DNA of 64,000 nucleotides from Helicobacter cetorum (GCA_022729735.1 DZAY01000005.1:45227-109226); one strand, 5' to 3'; positions 45,745-57,062 are shown, counted from the first letter of the stretch. Numbers and translations: made by a program. The notes: generated from the letters alone by a model not told the origin.

Positions 45745-47183
45745 AAGTAGCTCTCCATTTTTTACTTATATTAGTAGTTGCATATTTTACATTTATGAAA
45801 AATTATCAATATCCAGATGCACAATTTTGGGATGAAAATTACCATATAGCTTCAGCTCAAAAATATGTTGATGGTGTTATGTATATGGAGCCACACCCTC
45901 CACTTGGTAAAATGTTTATCGCACTTGGGGAGCATTTAATAAATCCAAATGCAAATATAAATAGAGATGAGTTTTTAAAGACAGATTACATTAAAACATT
46001 TCCTAATGGTTACTCATTTAAGGGAGTTAGATTTTTCCCTACTCTATTTGCAATGCTTGGAGCAGGACTTTTTTTCTTACTTTTATATCAAATAAGTAAA
46101 AATTCGCTAATTTCTTTACTATTTAGCTCTCTTTATCTATTTGATAATGCTTTAATTATTCATTCAAGAAGTGCTATGCTTGAGAGCAGTCAAATATTTT
46201 TTATACTACTTTCATTAGTTTATCTATTTTATTTAATTAATAAGCCTACTATTGCTAAGTGGTTTCACTACCTAATTTTTGGATTTAGTGTTGGATTTAT
46301 TATTGCAATAAAAGCAAATGGAGCAATTTTTATACTGCTTTTTATATTTTTAGCATATTTTGATATTTATAAAAATCTATCTTTTAAAAGTTTGCTTTTT
46401 TATAGAGAGTTAATTATAAAAGGGGTTATGTTTAGTTTAGGAGTAGCTTTTATATTTTTTGCTACATTTTATATTCACTTCTCACTTGGAAAAGAGATAA
46501 AAGATAATAGAAACTACTCTGCAAGTAGTGAGTATTTAGAAATTATAAAAAATGGAGCAACTTCTAATTTGCTAAATTTTCCAATTATGATGAGAGATAA
46601 TTTTGCATATATGAAAAAATATCAAGAAGGAGTTCCACAACTTGATATTTGTAAAGTTGGAGAAAATGGAAGTTATCCTGCTGGTTGGACACTTGGAATT
46701 AAGAGTATAAATTATAGATGGGCAAAAAACAGTGATGAAGTTAGATACCTTTATCTTCAAGGAAATCCAATTGTATGGTTTGGTTCACTTATTGGTGTGA
46801 TTTTAGCTTTTATATTAATTGGTGCAAAGTTTGTTTTTGGTTTAGAGATAAAAGAAAAACGAGAGTTTAACTATATGATAATTTTTATGACTCTATATTT
46901 AGCATATATGATAGCAGTTATGCAAATTCCAAGAGTTATGTATTTGTATCACTATTTTATACCTCTCATTTTATCTATGGTTATACTATTTTTGGTATTT
47001 AACTATATTTTTAAAGAGTTATTAGAAGATAAAGTGTTATTAGGTGGTTTAATATTTGCTGTATTGCTTATTATATATGTGTATAACTTTTTTGCTCCAC
47101 TTACATATTATGAGCCTTTAACTCAATCTGAATTTATAAAAAGGGTGTGGTTTGATTTCTGGATGCTTAAACCAATTCTCTAA
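45726..47183 (+). CDS. PMT/GT39-like membrane glycosyltransferase
   Basis: 485 residues with about ten membrane segments. The first periplasmic loop holds the DE motif FWDENYHIA (about 34-42) and MEPHPPLGKMFIALGEH, typical of protein O-mannosyltransferases and related dolichyl/polyprenyl-phosphate sugar-dependent enzymes of the GT-C fold. Later motifs YHYFIPL and the aromatic-rich C-terminal loop fit this family. It uses TTG inside the end of the protease gene, so translation is coupled. Acceptors may be the Ser/Thr-rich proteins next to it; the sugar is unknown (inference). Confidence 0.8.
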   Translation: MGQKRLEVALHFLLILVVAYFTFMKNYQYPDAQFWDENYHIASAQKYVDGVMYMEPHPPLGKMFIALGEHLINPNANINRDEFLKTDYIKTFPNGYSFKGVRFFPTLFAMLGAGLFFLLLYQISKNSLISLLFSSLYLFDNALIIHSRSAMLESSQIFFILLSLVYLFYLINKPTIAKWFHYLIFGFSVGFIIAIKANGAIFILLFIFLAYFDIYKNLSFKSLLFYRELIIKGVMFSLGVAFIFFATFYIHFSLGKEIKDNRNYSASSEYLEIIKNGATSNLLNFPIMMRDNFAYMKKYQEGVPQLDICKVGENGSYPAGWTLGIKSINYRWAKNSDEVRYLYLQGNPIVWFGSLIGVILAFILIGAKFVFGLEIKEKREFNYMIIFMTLYLAYMIAVMQIPRVMYLYHYFIPLILSMVILFLVFNYIFKELLEDKVLLGGLIFAVLLIIYVYNFFAPLTYYEPLTQSEFIKRVWFDFWMLKPIL

Positions 47184-47733
47184 AAGAGAGTTTTTTGTTT
47201 TATTTGTTGCTATTCTTTGGATAGTTGTTCTATTTAAAACTATTACTATTCCAAAAGATACAAATATTGAGATGGTTTTAGAAAAACAAAAAGTTGCTAT
47301 AAAAACAATTAATGATGCAAAAAATATTGAATATAGCAAAAATTACTATATAGATATTATTGAATTTAAAAATGGCAAAAGTTTATATCACAAAGATTTT
47401 GGCTATTTTGGTGTAGATAGAGACTTTTTTATTACATTTAAGGCATCATTAGAAGTTTTAAAAGATGATAATTATAAGTTTTTAATTCACTCTGATGATG
47501 GTTTTATACTTAATATCAACTCAATTATGGTTGCAACTTTTGAAGGAAATAGACCAATAGCACCAACTGAAAGAGTTGCAAATTTAAAAAAAGGTGTTTA
47601 TGATTTTGAACTTAAATATTATCAAGGTTATGGTAATTTAGGTTTAGAAGCATACTATTTTTGTGAAAACAAAAGATATTTTATTGGAGAAGATTCTGAT
47701 TGTATCAAATTTATAAAAAAGGAGAAAAAATGA
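47152..47733 (+). CDS. Membrane-anchored PA14-like protein
   Basis: 193 residues, start TTG 47152 inside the end of the glycosyltransferase gene, overlap 32 bases. One membrane segment (17-35, VLFVAILWIVVLFKTI) leads to a periplasmic domain with PA14 features: YKFLIHSDDGFILNINSIMV, then LKKGVYDFELKYYQGYG and LGLEAYYF. PA14 domains usually bind carbohydrate. Placed directly after a PMT-type glycosyltransferase, it may present or recognise glycan (inference). It overlaps the next gene by 4 bases. Confidence 0.7.
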   Translation: MISGCLNQFSKREFFVLFVAILWIVVLFKTITIPKDTNIEMVLEKQKVAIKTINDAKNIEYSKNYYIDIIEFKNGKSLYHKDFGYFGVDRDFFITFKASLEVLKDDNYKFLIHSDDGFILNINSIMVATFEGNRPIAPTERVANLKKGVYDFELKYYQGYGNLGLEAYYFCENKRYFIGEDSDCIKFIKKEKK

Positions 47734-48188
47734 AAAAATTTTTGAAAATGTTACCAATTTTACCAATGTTATTAATAGGTGCTGATATGCCACCAATGCC
47801 ACCAGGAATGATTGATAACAAAGCTAATACAAAAGAGGTTAAAGTAGAAGATGTTAAAAAAGAAGAGACAAAGCAAGAAGATGTGAAGGGAACATTCCCT
47901 AAAGAGTGCGATATTATTCCACCAATGTTAATTATGTTGCCTCCTCAATTAAGTGCTGATTTAACACTTTGTAAAAATGCTCTGCATAAACCAAGTAGTG
48001 AAAAGGTTTTTGAAGCTTTAAAAACAAAACTTAAAGTTACAAAAGATAAAGAGTTAGAAATAGTTTCAGTTGAAAATTTAGAAAGCTTTTCAGAGTTATA
48101 TCTAATTATTTACAAACATAAAGGTAAAGAGAAAAAGGTTTTAACAAATAGTGCTGTAACTAAATTTTTGACTTATAAGGAGTTTTAA
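47730..48188 (+). CDS. Small secreted hypothetical protein with a Met/Pro-rich N-terminus
   Basis: 152 residues from ATG 47730, chosen because AAGGAG lies just upstream and the protein then begins with a signal peptide (MKKFLKMLPILPMLLIGA). An upstream in-frame ATG at 47700 lies inside the PA14-like gene. The mature start is DMPPMPPGM. A Lys/Glu-rich stretch (about 37-60) precedes a domain with two Cys (ECDIIPPMLIMLPPQ and LTLCKNALHK), possibly a disulfide pair. The family is not recognised. galE begins at the base after its stop. Confidence 0.6.
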   Translation: MKKFLKMLPILPMLLIGADMPPMPPGMIDNKANTKEVKVEDVKKEETKQEDVKGTFPKECDIIPPMLIMLPPQLSADLTLCKNALHKPSSEKVFEALKTKLKVTKDKELEIVSVENLESFSELYLIIYKHKGKEKKVLTNSAVTKFLTYKEF

Positions 48189-49193
48189 TTGCATATATTA
48201 GTAACAGGTGGAGCAGGTTATATTGGAAGTCATGTTGTAAAAGAGATTTTATGTAGTCAATCACATGCCAAAATAACAATTATTGATAATCTATCCACAG
48301 GTTTTGTGCAAACGGTTGATACATTAAAAAATATTGCAAAAGAGAGAAGTAAAAAGCTTACTTTTATAGAAGCTTCTCTTAGCAATTGGGATATGATTTG
48401 GGGAATTTTTAAGAGTGAGAAATTTGATGTGATAATACATTTTGCTGCGAGTTTGGTTGTGCCAGAGAGTGTGAGCAATCCTCTTAAATATTATTTAAAT
48501 AATACAGCAAATACAGCAAATTTAATTAGATTAGCTCAAATTTGTGGAGTTAAAAAATTTATATTTAGCTCAACAGCAGCAGTTTATGGAGAACCTTCTA
48601 TTGATAAAGTTCCAGTTTCAGAAGAGAGTCCAGTTTTGCCAATTAATCCTTATGGTTTTTCTAAACTATTTAGTGAGCAAATTTTAATTGATTCTTCAAA
48701 AGTAAATAGTGGATTTAAATATGTAATTTTGAGATATTTCAATGTTGCAGGTGGTGATGTTGATGGATTAATTGGTCAATCTACTCTAAATGCTACACAT
48801 TTAATTAAAGTAGCTTGTGAAACAGCTCTTGGCAAAAGAGAAAAAATGTATATATTTGGTGATGATTACAATACAGCAGATGGAACATGTATTAGAGATT
48901 ATATCCATGTTCAGGATTTAGCACTTGCTCATATTGAAGCACTAAAATGTGAAAGTAGCGAAATTTTTAATTGTGGTTATGGATATGGTTTTTCTGTAAA
49001 AGAGGTTATAAATACAGTAAAAAAAGTTAGTGGTGTAGATTTTAAAACTGAAATAGTTGATAAAAGAGCAGGAGACCCAGCAATTTTAATTGCAAATAGT
49101 GATAAGTTGCAAAAATTAACAAATTGGCGACCAAAATATAACTCATTAGAGTTAATATGCAAAAGTGCTTTAGAGTGGGAGAAAAAAATTTAA
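48189..49193 (+). CDS. galE: UDP-glucose 4-epimerase
   Basis: Interconverts UDP-glucose and UDP-galactose (or the N-acetyl forms). 334 residues of the extended SDR family. The NAD motif GGAGYIGS is at 7-14 and the active site has S127/S128 and Y155-x3-K159 (YGFSK). It starts at TTG 48189 with AAGGAG 6-7 bases upstream. It is the last gene of the surface-protein run and is followed by serS after 19 bases. It may supply nucleotide sugar for glycan synthesis in this operon, though it is also a general housekeeping gene. Confidence 0.93.
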   Translation: MHILVTGGAGYIGSHVVKEILCSQSHAKITIIDNLSTGFVQTVDTLKNIAKERSKKLTFIEASLSNWDMIWGIFKSEKFDVIIHFAASLVVPESVSNPLKYYLNNTANTANLIRLAQICGVKKFIFSSTAAVYGEPSIDKVPVSEESPVLPINPYGFSKLFSEQILIDSSKVNSGFKYVILRYFNVAGGDVDGLIGQSTLNATHLIKVACETALGKREKMYIFGDDYNTADGTCIRDYIHVQDLALAHIEALKCESSEIFNCGYGYGFSVKEVINTVKKVSGVDFKTEIVDKRAGDPAILIANSDKLQKLTNWRPKYNSLELICKSALEWEKKI

Positions 49194-49212
49194 TATTTTA
49201 GGAGTTTGGTTA

Positions 49213-50472
49213 GTGATTGATATAAAATTATTACAAAGCGATTTTGAAAAGGTAGCTAATAAATATGAGAGTAGAGGAGTTGATGTTAATCTTTTGGATA
49301 AATTAAAAACTTTAAATTTATCATATAAAAATAAGAGATTTGCATTAGAACAACTACAAGAGATAAAAAATAGAAAAAGTCAAGAGTTTGGAACTTTAAA
49401 ACGAGAAAAAAGAGATGTTGAAGCTGAAACTTTAAAAAAAGAGTTAGATGAAAATAAAAATCAAATTGCTATTTTAGAAGATGAAGTTAGCGTTTTAGAA
49501 GAAGAGTTAAACTCTTTAATTCAAATTATTCCAAATCTATTTGATGATGATGTGCCTTTGGGAGTTAGTGAAGATGATAATGTTGAGCTTAAAAAAATTT
49601 TAACTCCAAAAGAGTTTAACTTCACTCCAAAAGAGCATTGGGAGTTAGCAGAAATCAATGGTTGGATAGATTTTGAGCGAGGTGTAAAAATATCAAAATC
49701 AAGATTTTCTATTATGGCTTCAATGGGTGCAAAATTGGAGAGAGCATTAATTAATTATATGCTTGATTTTAATAGTGAGCGAGGATTTAGTGAGTTTTGT
49801 GTGCCTCATATTGTAAATTATAATACACTATTTGGAACAGGACAACTTCCAAAATTTCAAGATGATTTGTTTAAAATTGATGGGGAAGAGCTTTATTTAA
49901 TACCAACAGCAGAAGTTCCATTGACAAATATTTATGCTGATGAAATTTTAGAAGCCCACATGTTACCACTTAAATTGACTGCTTATACTCCGTGTTTTAG
50001 AAAAGAAGCAGGTAGTGCTGGACGAGATACAAGAGGAATAATAAGACAACACCAATTTGACAAAGTAGAAATTGTTGCAATAACTAAGCCAGAAGAGAGT
50101 GATAAAATTTTTGATGAGATGGTAAATTGTGCTTCAGATTTACTTAGCTCACTAGGACTTCCACATAGATTAATGATGCTTTGTAGTGGTGATATGGGAT
50201 TTAGTGCTTCAAAAACTATTGATTTAGAGGTTTGGTTGCCTTCTCAAAATAGATATAGAGAGATTAGTTCAGTTTCAAATACAAGGGATTTTCAAGCAAG
50301 AAGAGCAAAAATTAGATTTAAAGATGGTAAAAAAAATAGGTTAGTTCATACTCTAAATGGTTCAAGTTTAGCAGTAGGTAGAACAGTTGTTGCTATTATG
50401 GAAAATTATCAAAATAAAGATGGAACGATTACTATTCCAGAAGTTTTAAGGAAATATTTAAAAAATGGCTGA
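49213..50472 (+). CDS. serS: Seryl-tRNA synthetase
   Basis: Class II aminoacyl-tRNA synthetase, 419 residues. The N-terminal tRNA-binding antiparallel coiled coil spans about 30-105. Motif 2 is [20 protein letters not shown] and motif 3 is [15 protein letters not shown]. The start is GTG with TAGGAG 8 bases upstream. It overlaps the following TPR gene by 8 bases, an order I recall from C. jejuni (serS-pflB). Confidence 0.95.
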   Translation: MIDIKLLQSDFEKVANKYESRGVDVNLLDKLKTLNLSYKNKRFALEQLQEIKNRKSQEFGTLKREKRDVEAETLKKELDENKNQIAILEDEVSVLEEELNSLIQIIPNLFDDDVPLGVSEDDNVELKKILTPKEFNFTPKEHWELAEINGWIDFERGVKISKSRFSIMASMGAKLERALINYMLDFNSERGFSEFCVPHIVNYNTLFGTGQLPKFQDDLFKIDGEELYLIPTAEVPLTNIYADEILEAHMLPLKLTAYTPCFRKEAGSAGRDTRGIIRQHQFDKVEIVAITKPEESDKIFDEMVNCASDLLSSLGLPHRLMMLCSGDMGFSASKTIDLEVWLPSQNRYREISSVSNTRDFQARRAKIRFKDGKKNRLVHTLNGSSLAVGRTVVAIMENYQNKDGTITIPEVLRKYLKNG

Positions 50473-52792
50473 TTCAGAAGATATTATAATCATTGAAGAT
50501 GAAGATGTCAAAGGCTCTAAAAAAGGTATATCTGAAAAAGATGAAAAGAGTATTAGAGAGACTATTAGAGAGCGAGAAAAGCGAAAGCGATTAATAAAAT
50601 ATGCTCTAATTGGAGCTTTTGGATTTTTTGCTTTTTTAATTATGTTGATTTTAGTTCTAAAAAAAGAGCCAGAAGAGATTGTTACACATACAGATGATTT
50701 AAGTCAGCAAATAAAATCTAAAAAATTAGAACCAGAAGAGATAACTGAAATTCACAGAATGATAACAAAAGCCAATATTTTATATGATATGGGAAATAAA
50801 AAAGAGGCTTTAGATATTTTTGATAGAATTTCTTCACTTAGCGAATCTACATCTAATTATAATTTAGGTGTTTTGCAAATGAGTGAAAAAAATTATGAAA
50901 GTGCTTTAGAATCTTTTAAAAAAGCTTTAAATAATGAAGATGATAGATGTATATCAGCTATAAATGCTGGGGTATGTGCTTATAAGCTTAATAATTTAGA
51001 GCTATTTAAATATTATATAGATTTAGCATATACTTATTTACCAAATGAAGCAAAATCACCACTTTACTCATATTACTATGGACTTATTAATTACTACAAA
51101 GGTTTTTATTATGAAGCCATATCGCCACTAACTCATAAAAGTTCAAACTTTTATGAAGATACACATAACCATTTATTGGCTAAATTACATCTATTTATGG
51201 ATGATGAGATAAATGCTATTAAATATTTAGAGCGAACAAATAAAGATAGTGATGCTTTAGCACTTGGACTTTTGTATGCAAGAGTTGGCGAATATGATTT
51301 AGCTAAGAGCTCACTTTTACGAGCTTTATCTACTGGTAATAATCTATTGGAAATAAATATGGCATTAGCTTTGGTAAATCTCAAAATGGGAGATATTGCA
51401 AATGGTGTCAATTATATATCTAAATCTTATGAAATGTTTGAAGATAAAAGTGCTGATGTATATCCAATTAGTGTAAAGCTTAGAGAGTCGCTATTTGATA
51501 TTAATATTGCTCAAAAGAATTTTATAGATGATTTATCTTTGGGTAAAGGTATCGCTTTTAAAATGCTTTTCTATTTTGCTCCATATAAAATTTTTAATAT
51601 CAAGGAAAATTTAGATTTTGAAAAAAGTGGAGAGATGAATATTTATATAAATGAGAAAGATGATGCTATGGATATTTTGAGCAAAAGTGCAAAAATTTCT
51701 CAAGTAAATTTAAATATATCAAATGCAATTAGAAAAATTTTGGAACACAAAATTAGAGAAGCTAATGATATTTTAACAGTTGCTGTAACTACTTATCCAA
51801 AACACTCAATACTTCATTATAATTTAGCACTCTCTTATGCACAACTTGGAGATTATGAAAATGCTTCTAAACATTTTACAATGAGTTACCATTTAAATAC
51901 TAAAAACCATTTAGCAGGTGTATTTGCTATGATTTCTTTAAAGCTTTTAGATAGAGATTATGCAAAACTATATGATACTTTATTAGAAGATTTGGGAGCT
52001 ATTGAAAACCCAAAAGGTGATGATAAATTAGCAATAGATTTAATGCAATTTAATGAAGGAAGTTTAGGTCAAGTTTTAAATAGATTAAATGAAGAAAAAG
52101 TTCCAAATTCACCAATTGATGCCGTATTTGACACAATTATTGCAATATCTCACAAAGATATAAATGAACAGATAAAAAACTCACAAAGAGTTTTAGAAAT
52201 ACTTCCAAAAGATATTGTTGCACATATTTTGTATCTATTCGCAAACTATAATCAGTTACCAATCAAAGAGTTTGCAAAAAAATCACAAGAGTATTTAAAA
52301 AGTGTTGAACTAAATTTTGAACCAATATATTATGGTTCTACTATTGCAAGAGAGTTTTACATAGATATTGCAAATATTTCTGGATTGCTATATTTTTTAA
52401 AACAGAGTTTGCAAGAGCGAATGTTAGTTGAGACAAAAGATGTGCGAGGAATTATGCAATCTTTAGGATTAATTAATATCTATTTAGGATTTTTTGAAGA
52501 AGCATTTACAATTTATAATAAATTAATAGATGATTTCAAAGAAAGAGATGCACATACTCTATTTTTAGCAGCAACTTCAGCAATTGGAGCAGGACATAAA
52601 GAAAATGCAATAGCACTTTTGGAATTAGCAAGATTAACTGATAAGTTTAATTTGGAAAACCGTTATGCTTTGGGACTTTTGTATCAAGAGGTGCGAAATT
52701 TAAAAGCAACACAAATTCAATATAGAGCAATGGGAAGCAAGCCATTTGAGTCTAAATATTTTGATTTTGATATTGCAAAAGAGGCAAAATAG
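50465..52792 (+). CDS. pflB: TPR membrane protein of the flagellar motor (PflB-like)
   Basis: 775 residues with a cytoplasmic N-terminus rich in charge (about 1-40), one membrane segment (42-62, [20 protein letters not shown]) and a periplasmic part of TPR repeats (about 95-330 and 430-760). In C. jejuni PflB is a motor scaffold between serS and other genes, needed for stator assembly. Length, topology and the serS neighbour support this assignment. Sequence identity was not tested. It ends in TAGTG, overlapping the lgt GTG start. Confidence 0.7.
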   Translation: MADSEDIIIIEDEDVKGSKKGISEKDEKSIRETIREREKRKRLIKYALIGAFGFFAFLIMLILVLKKEPEEIVTHTDDLSQQIKSKKLEPEEITEIHRMITKANILYDMGNKKEALDIFDRISSLSESTSNYNLGVLQMSEKNYESALESFKKALNNEDDRCISAINAGVCAYKLNNLELFKYYIDLAYTYLPNEAKSPLYSYYYGLINYYKGFYYEAISPLTHKSSNFYEDTHNHLLAKLHLFMDDEINAIKYLERTNKDSDALALGLLYARVGEYDLAKSSLLRALSTGNNLLEINMALALVNLKMGDIANGVNYISKSYEMFEDKSADVYPISVKLRESLFDINIAQKNFIDDLSLGKGIAFKMLFYFAPYKIFNIKENLDFEKSGEMNIYINEKDDAMDILSKSAKISQVNLNISNAIRKILEHKIREANDILTVAVTTYPKHSILHYNLALSYAQLGDYENASKHFTMSYHLNTKNHLAGVFAMISLKLLDRDYAKLYDTLLEDLGAIENPKGDDKLAIDLMQFNEGSLGQVLNRLNEEKVPNSPIDAVFDTIIAISHKDINEQIKNSQRVLEILPKDIVAHILYLFANYNQLPIKEFAKKSQEYLKSVELNFEPIYYGSTIAREFYIDIANISGLLYFLKQSLQERMLVETKDVRGIMQSLGLINIYLGFFEEAFTIYNKLIDDFKERDAHTLFLAATSAIGAGHKENAIALLELARLTDKFNLENRYALGLLYQEVRNLKATQIQYRAMGSKPFESKYFDFDIAKEAK

Positions 52793-53607
52793 TGGAGTGG
52801 AGATATATTTATAATAGCTTTGACCCAGTTGCAATAAATCTGTTTGGATTTCCAATCCACTGGTATGGAATAATGTATATTTTAGCACTTTTGTCAGCTC
52901 TTTGGATTGCAAAATGGATTGTCAAAAAAGATAATTTAAATATTAGTGATAAAGAGCTTGATAGCTATTTTATATATGTAGAAATTGGTGTAATTTTAGG
53001 TGCAAGGATAGGTTATATTCTATTTTATGACCCAAATACAACATACTATTTATTAAATCCTTGGCAGATGTTTAATCCTTTTAAAAATGGAGAGTTTATT
53101 GGAATTCGTGGAATGAGCTATCATGGTGCATTAGTTGGATTTTTAATAGCTACATATATTTATACAATAAAACACAAAAAAGAGTTTTGGTATCTTATGG
53201 ATTTGGTTGCAATTTCAATACCATTAGCTTATGTGTTTGGTAGAATTGGAAACTTTTTAAATCAAGAGTTAATTGGAAGAGTTAGTGATGTGCCTTGGGC
53301 AATTGTTGTAGCTGGAGCCCCACGACATCCATCGCAATTATATGAAGCATTTTTAGAAGGTATTGTTGTATTTATCATTATCTACATTTATAGAAAATAT
53401 AAGAGTTTCAGTGGTGAATTGGCTCTACTTTATGGTATTCTTTATGGTATTGCAAGAGCAGTTGCAGAACTTTTTAGAGAGCCAGATGCAGGAATTGGAT
53501 TTATATGTTGCGAATTTTTAACAATGGGACAACTACTCTCAATCACCATGATAACGGGTTCTGCAATATTTTATATATACTTAAAATATAAAAAGTTTAA
53601 ATCATGA
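52792..53607 (+). CDS. lgt: Prolipoprotein diacylglyceryl transferase
   Basis: Inner-membrane enzyme that adds diacylglyceryl to the lipobox Cys of prolipoproteins. 271 residues with about seven membrane segments. The Lgt signature [14 protein letters not shown] and the catalytic region [12 protein letters not shown] are present. The GTG start overlaps the stop of the TPR gene, and the stop overlaps the next gene (ATGA). Confidence 0.95.
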   Translation: MEWRYIYNSFDPVAINLFGFPIHWYGIMYILALLSALWIAKWIVKKDNLNISDKELDSYFIYVEIGVILGARIGYILFYDPNTTYYLLNPWQMFNPFKNGEFIGIRGMSYHGALVGFLIATYIYTIKHKKEFWYLMDLVAISIPLAYVFGRIGNFLNQELIGRVSDVPWAIVVAGAPRHPSQLYEAFLEGIVVFIIIYIYRKYKSFSGELALLYGILYGIARAVAELFREPDAGIGFICCEFLTMGQLLSITMITGSAIFYIYLKYKKFKS

Positions 53608-54503
53608 CAATTCAAAGAAAAGCGACAATAATTTCAAGCACAGTTGCTTTTTTGCTTGTAATTATCAAATTAATTGTAGGCTTACTTAGTGGTTCAGTAG
53701 CTGTAATTGCATCAGCAATTGATTCTATTTTAGATTTTAGTGTATCACTATTTAATCACTTTGCAGTTATAAATTCTGAAAAACCAGCAGATAGTAGATT
53801 TAATTATGGAAGAGGAAAAATTGAAGCTTTAGCTTCTGTAATTGAAGGTAGTGTTATTACTGTTTCAGGAGTTTTTATTCTGTATCAAGCTATCAAAAAA
53901 GCTCTATATCCAGAAGAGATTTCACATTTAGATATATCAATTATAGTTATGTTAATCTCTTTTGTAGTTACTTTATTTTTAGTAGTTTTCTTAAACTTTG
54001 TCGCAAAAAAGAGCAATTCACTTCTCATCAAAGCTGATGCACTTCATTATAAAACCGACCTTTATAGCAATGGAGCAATTTTAATCTCTTTAGCTCTTAT
54101 TTATGTTACAAACATCGGAGTTATTGACTCTATTATTGGAGGATTAATTGCAATTTATATTATATATTCAGCTTATGAAATTATAAAAGAAGGAACACTT
54201 ATACTTTTAGATGTTTCATTGGAAGATGAATTAGTTGAGCAAATTAGAACTGTTATTAAAAGTGATAGTGATGTCAATAATTTTCATTGGCTAAGAACGA
54301 GAAAAGCTGGTAAATATAACTTTGTAGATGTCCATTTAGTGTTTAATAAGCAAATTTCGCTAATGGAAGCTCATCAAATTTCTGATAGAGTTGAAGAGCA
54401 AATAAAGCTTTTAGATGAAAAATCAGAATGGGTAATACATATACATTTAGACCCTGTTGATGACTCTTTTGCAATATCAGAAGCTCTAAAGATAGACAAA
54501 TGA
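53604..54503 (+). CDS. Cation diffusion facilitator (FieF/CzcD-type metal exporter)
   Basis: 299 residues with six membrane segments and a C-terminal cytoplasmic metal-binding domain. The metal site has the paired Asp SAIDSILDF in TM2 and HYKTD in TM5. The C-terminal domain has [18 protein letters not shown] and HIHLDP. It exports divalent cations such as Zn or Fe, which I cannot separate here. It overlaps lgt by 4 bases. Confidence 0.9.
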   Translation: MTIQRKATIISSTVAFLLVIIKLIVGLLSGSVAVIASAIDSILDFSVSLFNHFAVINSEKPADSRFNYGRGKIEALASVIEGSVITVSGVFILYQAIKKALYPEEISHLDISIIVMLISFVVTLFLVVFLNFVAKKSNSLLIKADALHYKTDLYSNGAILISLALIYVTNIGVIDSIIGGLIAIYIIYSAYEIIKEGTLILLDVSLEDELVEQIRTVIKSDSDVNNFHWLRTRKAGKYNFVDVHLVFNKQISLMEAHQISDRVEEQIKLLDEKSEWVIHIHLDPVDDSFAISEALKIDK

Positions 54504-54515
54504 TAAAATTTATAT

Positions 54516-54521
54516 TATAAT
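54516..54521 (+). promoter_or_regulatory. Probable -10 element for the DUF3365 gene
   Basis: TATAAT lies 28 bases before the ATG at 54549, in the 45-base gap after the CDF gene. AAGGAG (54538-54543) is the ribosome site. Confidence 0.4.
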
Positions 54522-54548
54522 AACTTATTAAAATAATAAGGAGTTATA

Positions 54549-55076
54549 ATGAAAAAAAGTCTTTTAATGTTGGGTATTGCTACTACTTTAACTTTTGCAC
54601 AAGATAATTTACAAGATGTTGCAAAAAAATATAGTATGGATTATATGGAGAGTTTAAAAGGAAAACTTGTTTCTAAAATGCAAGAAGGTGGTCCTTTGAA
54701 TGCAATCACATTTTGCTCAAATGAAGCTATAAGTTTAACTAATGAGTTTAACTCTAAAATAGATAAAAATGTATCAATTAAAAGAGTTTCAGAGCGAAAT
54801 AGAAATCCACTAAATTTGCCAAATATAGCAGATTTAAAAGCTTTAGATGAGTTAGAACACTCAAGAAAAGAGTTTGTAACTTACGAAGACAAAAGTGAAT
54901 TTAAATTTTATAAAGCTATCAAAATGGATACAAAATGTTTAGTATGTCATGGTAGTAAATCTGAAATTCCGACAGATGTTCAAGCTTTTTTAACTAAAAC
55001 ATATAAAAATGATTTAGCAATCAACCATAAAGATGGAGATTTAAGAGGTGCGATTGTTGTAACTATTAAAAAATAG
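54549..55076 (+). CDS. Periplasmic c-type haem protein of the DUF3365 (Tll0287-like) family
   Basis: 175 residues with a signal peptide (to about 17) and one haem c motif C130-LV-C133-H134. The motif is within a Tll0287-like domain (typical RVSERNRNPLNLPN and a final DLRGAIVVTI). Family members act as haem sensors or small redox proteins. It may feed a nearby signalling protein such as the convergent EAL-CBS-GGDEF protein, whose gene overlaps its end by 11 bases (inference). Confidence 0.8.
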   Translation: MKKSLLMLGIATTLTFAQDNLQDVAKKYSMDYMESLKGKLVSKMQEGGPLNAITFCSNEAISLTNEFNSKIDKNVSIKRVSERNRNPLNLPNIADLKALDELEHSRKEFVTYEDKSEFKFYKAIKMDTKCLVCHGSKSEIPTDVQAFLTKTYKNDLAINHKDGDLRGAIVVTIKK

Positions 55077-56820
55077 TTATAGCACAGGCAGAAGCAATTT
55101 TAGTAAGTGGATTTTTGGCACTTTTTTTAAGATTTGCTAAAATCTCACCAATCTCATCATCACTCAAAGTATCTCGCTTTAGTGGCAATCCAAGAATTGC
55201 AGAACTAACAGTTAGAAGTGGAAATTTTTTCTTATTTCCATCTCTATCTTTAGCTATAATATATCCTCTTTCTCTATCTTCTAAATCATAAAAACTTTCA
55301 ACATCAGATTTAAACTTAGTTACAAGTGTATCAATTAATGAATGTATTTCAAAAAAGCTATTTTGATTTGCTTCAAATGCACAGAAAAAATCATCTCCAC
55401 CAATATGTCCAATGAAACAGTTTTTATCACCTAATATTTTTTTAAAAATATCAGCAAATAGTAAAATTGCTCTATCACCTTTTCTAAATCCATACTTATC
55501 ATTAAATGGTTTAAAATTATCAAAATCAAAATATACTAAAAAAAACTCTTTTTCAACTGATGCAATAGCTTTTGAAATATATCGATTTATTGGATTATTT
55601 CCAGCAAGTTTTGTAAGTGGGTTTTGCTCACTTGCTTGCATTAGATTTCGCTCATTAATTATATTTAATAAAGATTTTGCACTTAAAAATCCAACATACT
55701 CTTCATTTGAGCTAATAATCAATCCAAAAGCTGTATCAGTAAATGAGAAAATTTCTAATACTTTTTCTAAATCTGTTTCTAAATCAGCAACACCACATTT
55801 AGTAATAAAGCTTTCAATATTTTTATATTTATTTAAAAGTATAGATTTTCCATATTGAGAATAGACATATTCTCTCAAAGTTTCTTCTTTTAAAATTCCC
55901 AAAGGATGATTCATCTCATCTACGACAGGCAAGAAGTGTTCTTTATTTTTTCTAAAAATATCAAAGACATGATTTAAATCCAAAGTAACACAAATTGGCT
56001 CCAATTTTGATAATTTGGACTCTATTATTTCTCTACTACTTTTATGTCGAGAATCTTTATTTGCAAGTTTTTCTATCTCATCATATCTATTAGTAAATAG
56101 CTCAATCTCTCTTTTGGGTTTTGATACAAAAAATCCTTGCATAAGCGAAACACCAAAATCTTTGTATAAAAAATATTCTAACTCACTCTCAACACCAAGA
56201 GCGATAGATGTTATTCCCATAGTTTTTGCGACATTCAAAATATTTCTAATAAAGAGTCTTTTTTTATAATCATCTATAATATCAACCATGTAAAATCTAT
56301 CAAGTTTTATAAAATCTGGCTCTAAATGATATAAATATTTAAGCCCGCAAAAATCGTTTGCAAACTTATCAATTGAAATTTTAAATCCTTGCTGTTTATA
56401 AATTGTAAGCAAACTTTTTGTGTCATTAAATGAGTTACTATCAAATTTTTCAGATATTTCAAATGCAATTGAGTTAATATTTAAATCTATACTTTTTAAA
56501 AACTCTTTTGTATTACCTATCTTAAAGTTTGGCATTTGCAATATTCGACTATCTATATTATAAAAAAGCACACTTTTATCTTTATATCTACTCTTTTTAA
56601 ATTTTAAAAATGCTTTTTTTCTTAATTCTAAATCAAGCGAATAGAGACTCTGCTCATAATATGCTTGATTTAAAAGAGAATCAATAGTATCAAATCCAGA
56701 TTCTTTGTAACCTCTAAGTAGAGCTTCAAAACCAAATAGAGTGCCACTATAACTATTTACAATAGGTTGAAAAGCATAATCTAAACTATTTAAAATATTG
56801 TGCCATTTTGAATCTAACAT
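55066..56820 (-). CDS. EAL-CBS-GGDEF protein with altered EAL site
   Basis: About 584 residues from the ATG at 56820, which has AAGAG six bases upstream. An ATG six bases earlier follows that site directly. The EAL domain (about 10-240) keeps E32-A33-L34 but the DDFG motif reads DKFA (151-154), so its phosphodiesterase site is probably lost. Two CBS domains follow (about 265-400). The C-terminal GGDEF domain has GGDDF at 474-478 and looks competent for c-di-GMP synthesis. No membrane segment. It faces the DUF3365 gene. Confidence 0.85.
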   Translation of the reverse strand: MLDSKWHNILNSLDYAFQPIVNSYSGTLFGFEALLRGYKESGFDTIDSLLNQAYYEQSLYSLDLELRKKAFLKFKKSRYKDKSVLFYNIDSRILQMPNFKIGNTKEFLKSIDLNINSIAFEISEKFDSNSFNDTKSLLTIYKQQGFKISIDKFANDFCGLKYLYHLEPDFIKLDRFYMVDIIDDYKKRLFIRNILNVAKTMGITSIALGVESELEYFLYKDFGVSLMQGFFVSKPKREIELFTNRYDEIEKLANKDSRHKSSREIIESKLSKLEPICVTLDLNHVFDIFRKNKEHFLPVVDEMNHPLGILKEETLREYVYSQYGKSILLNKYKNIESFITKCGVADLETDLEKVLEIFSFTDTAFGLIISSNEEYVGFLSAKSLLNIINERNLMQASEQNPLTKLAGNNPINRYISKAIASVEKEFFLVYFDFDNFKPFNDKYGFRKGDRAILLFADIFKKILGDKNCFIGHIGGDDFFCAFEANQNSFFEIHSLIDTLVTKFKSDVESFYDLEDRERGYIIAKDRDGNKKKFPLLTVSSAILGLPLKRDTLSDDEIGEILANLKKSAKNPLTKIASACAITIF

Positions 56821-57062
56821 AATCATCTCTTTTTTGTCTATCTTACCAAACTATAATTACAGCTTTTTTACAAACAATAAGAGACGACTAATTACAATTT
56901 ATAACTTCAAGTATAAAAAAATTATGAACTACTAAAAAGATTATTTAGTTTAGATTTTATTTTAATTATTAAATTACAAAATTTTGATATATATATTGTG
57001 AGGTATTTAAGATTTGAGTTGGTAAAATGATGAAAAATGTTATTTTAAAGGTTTAAAAACAG

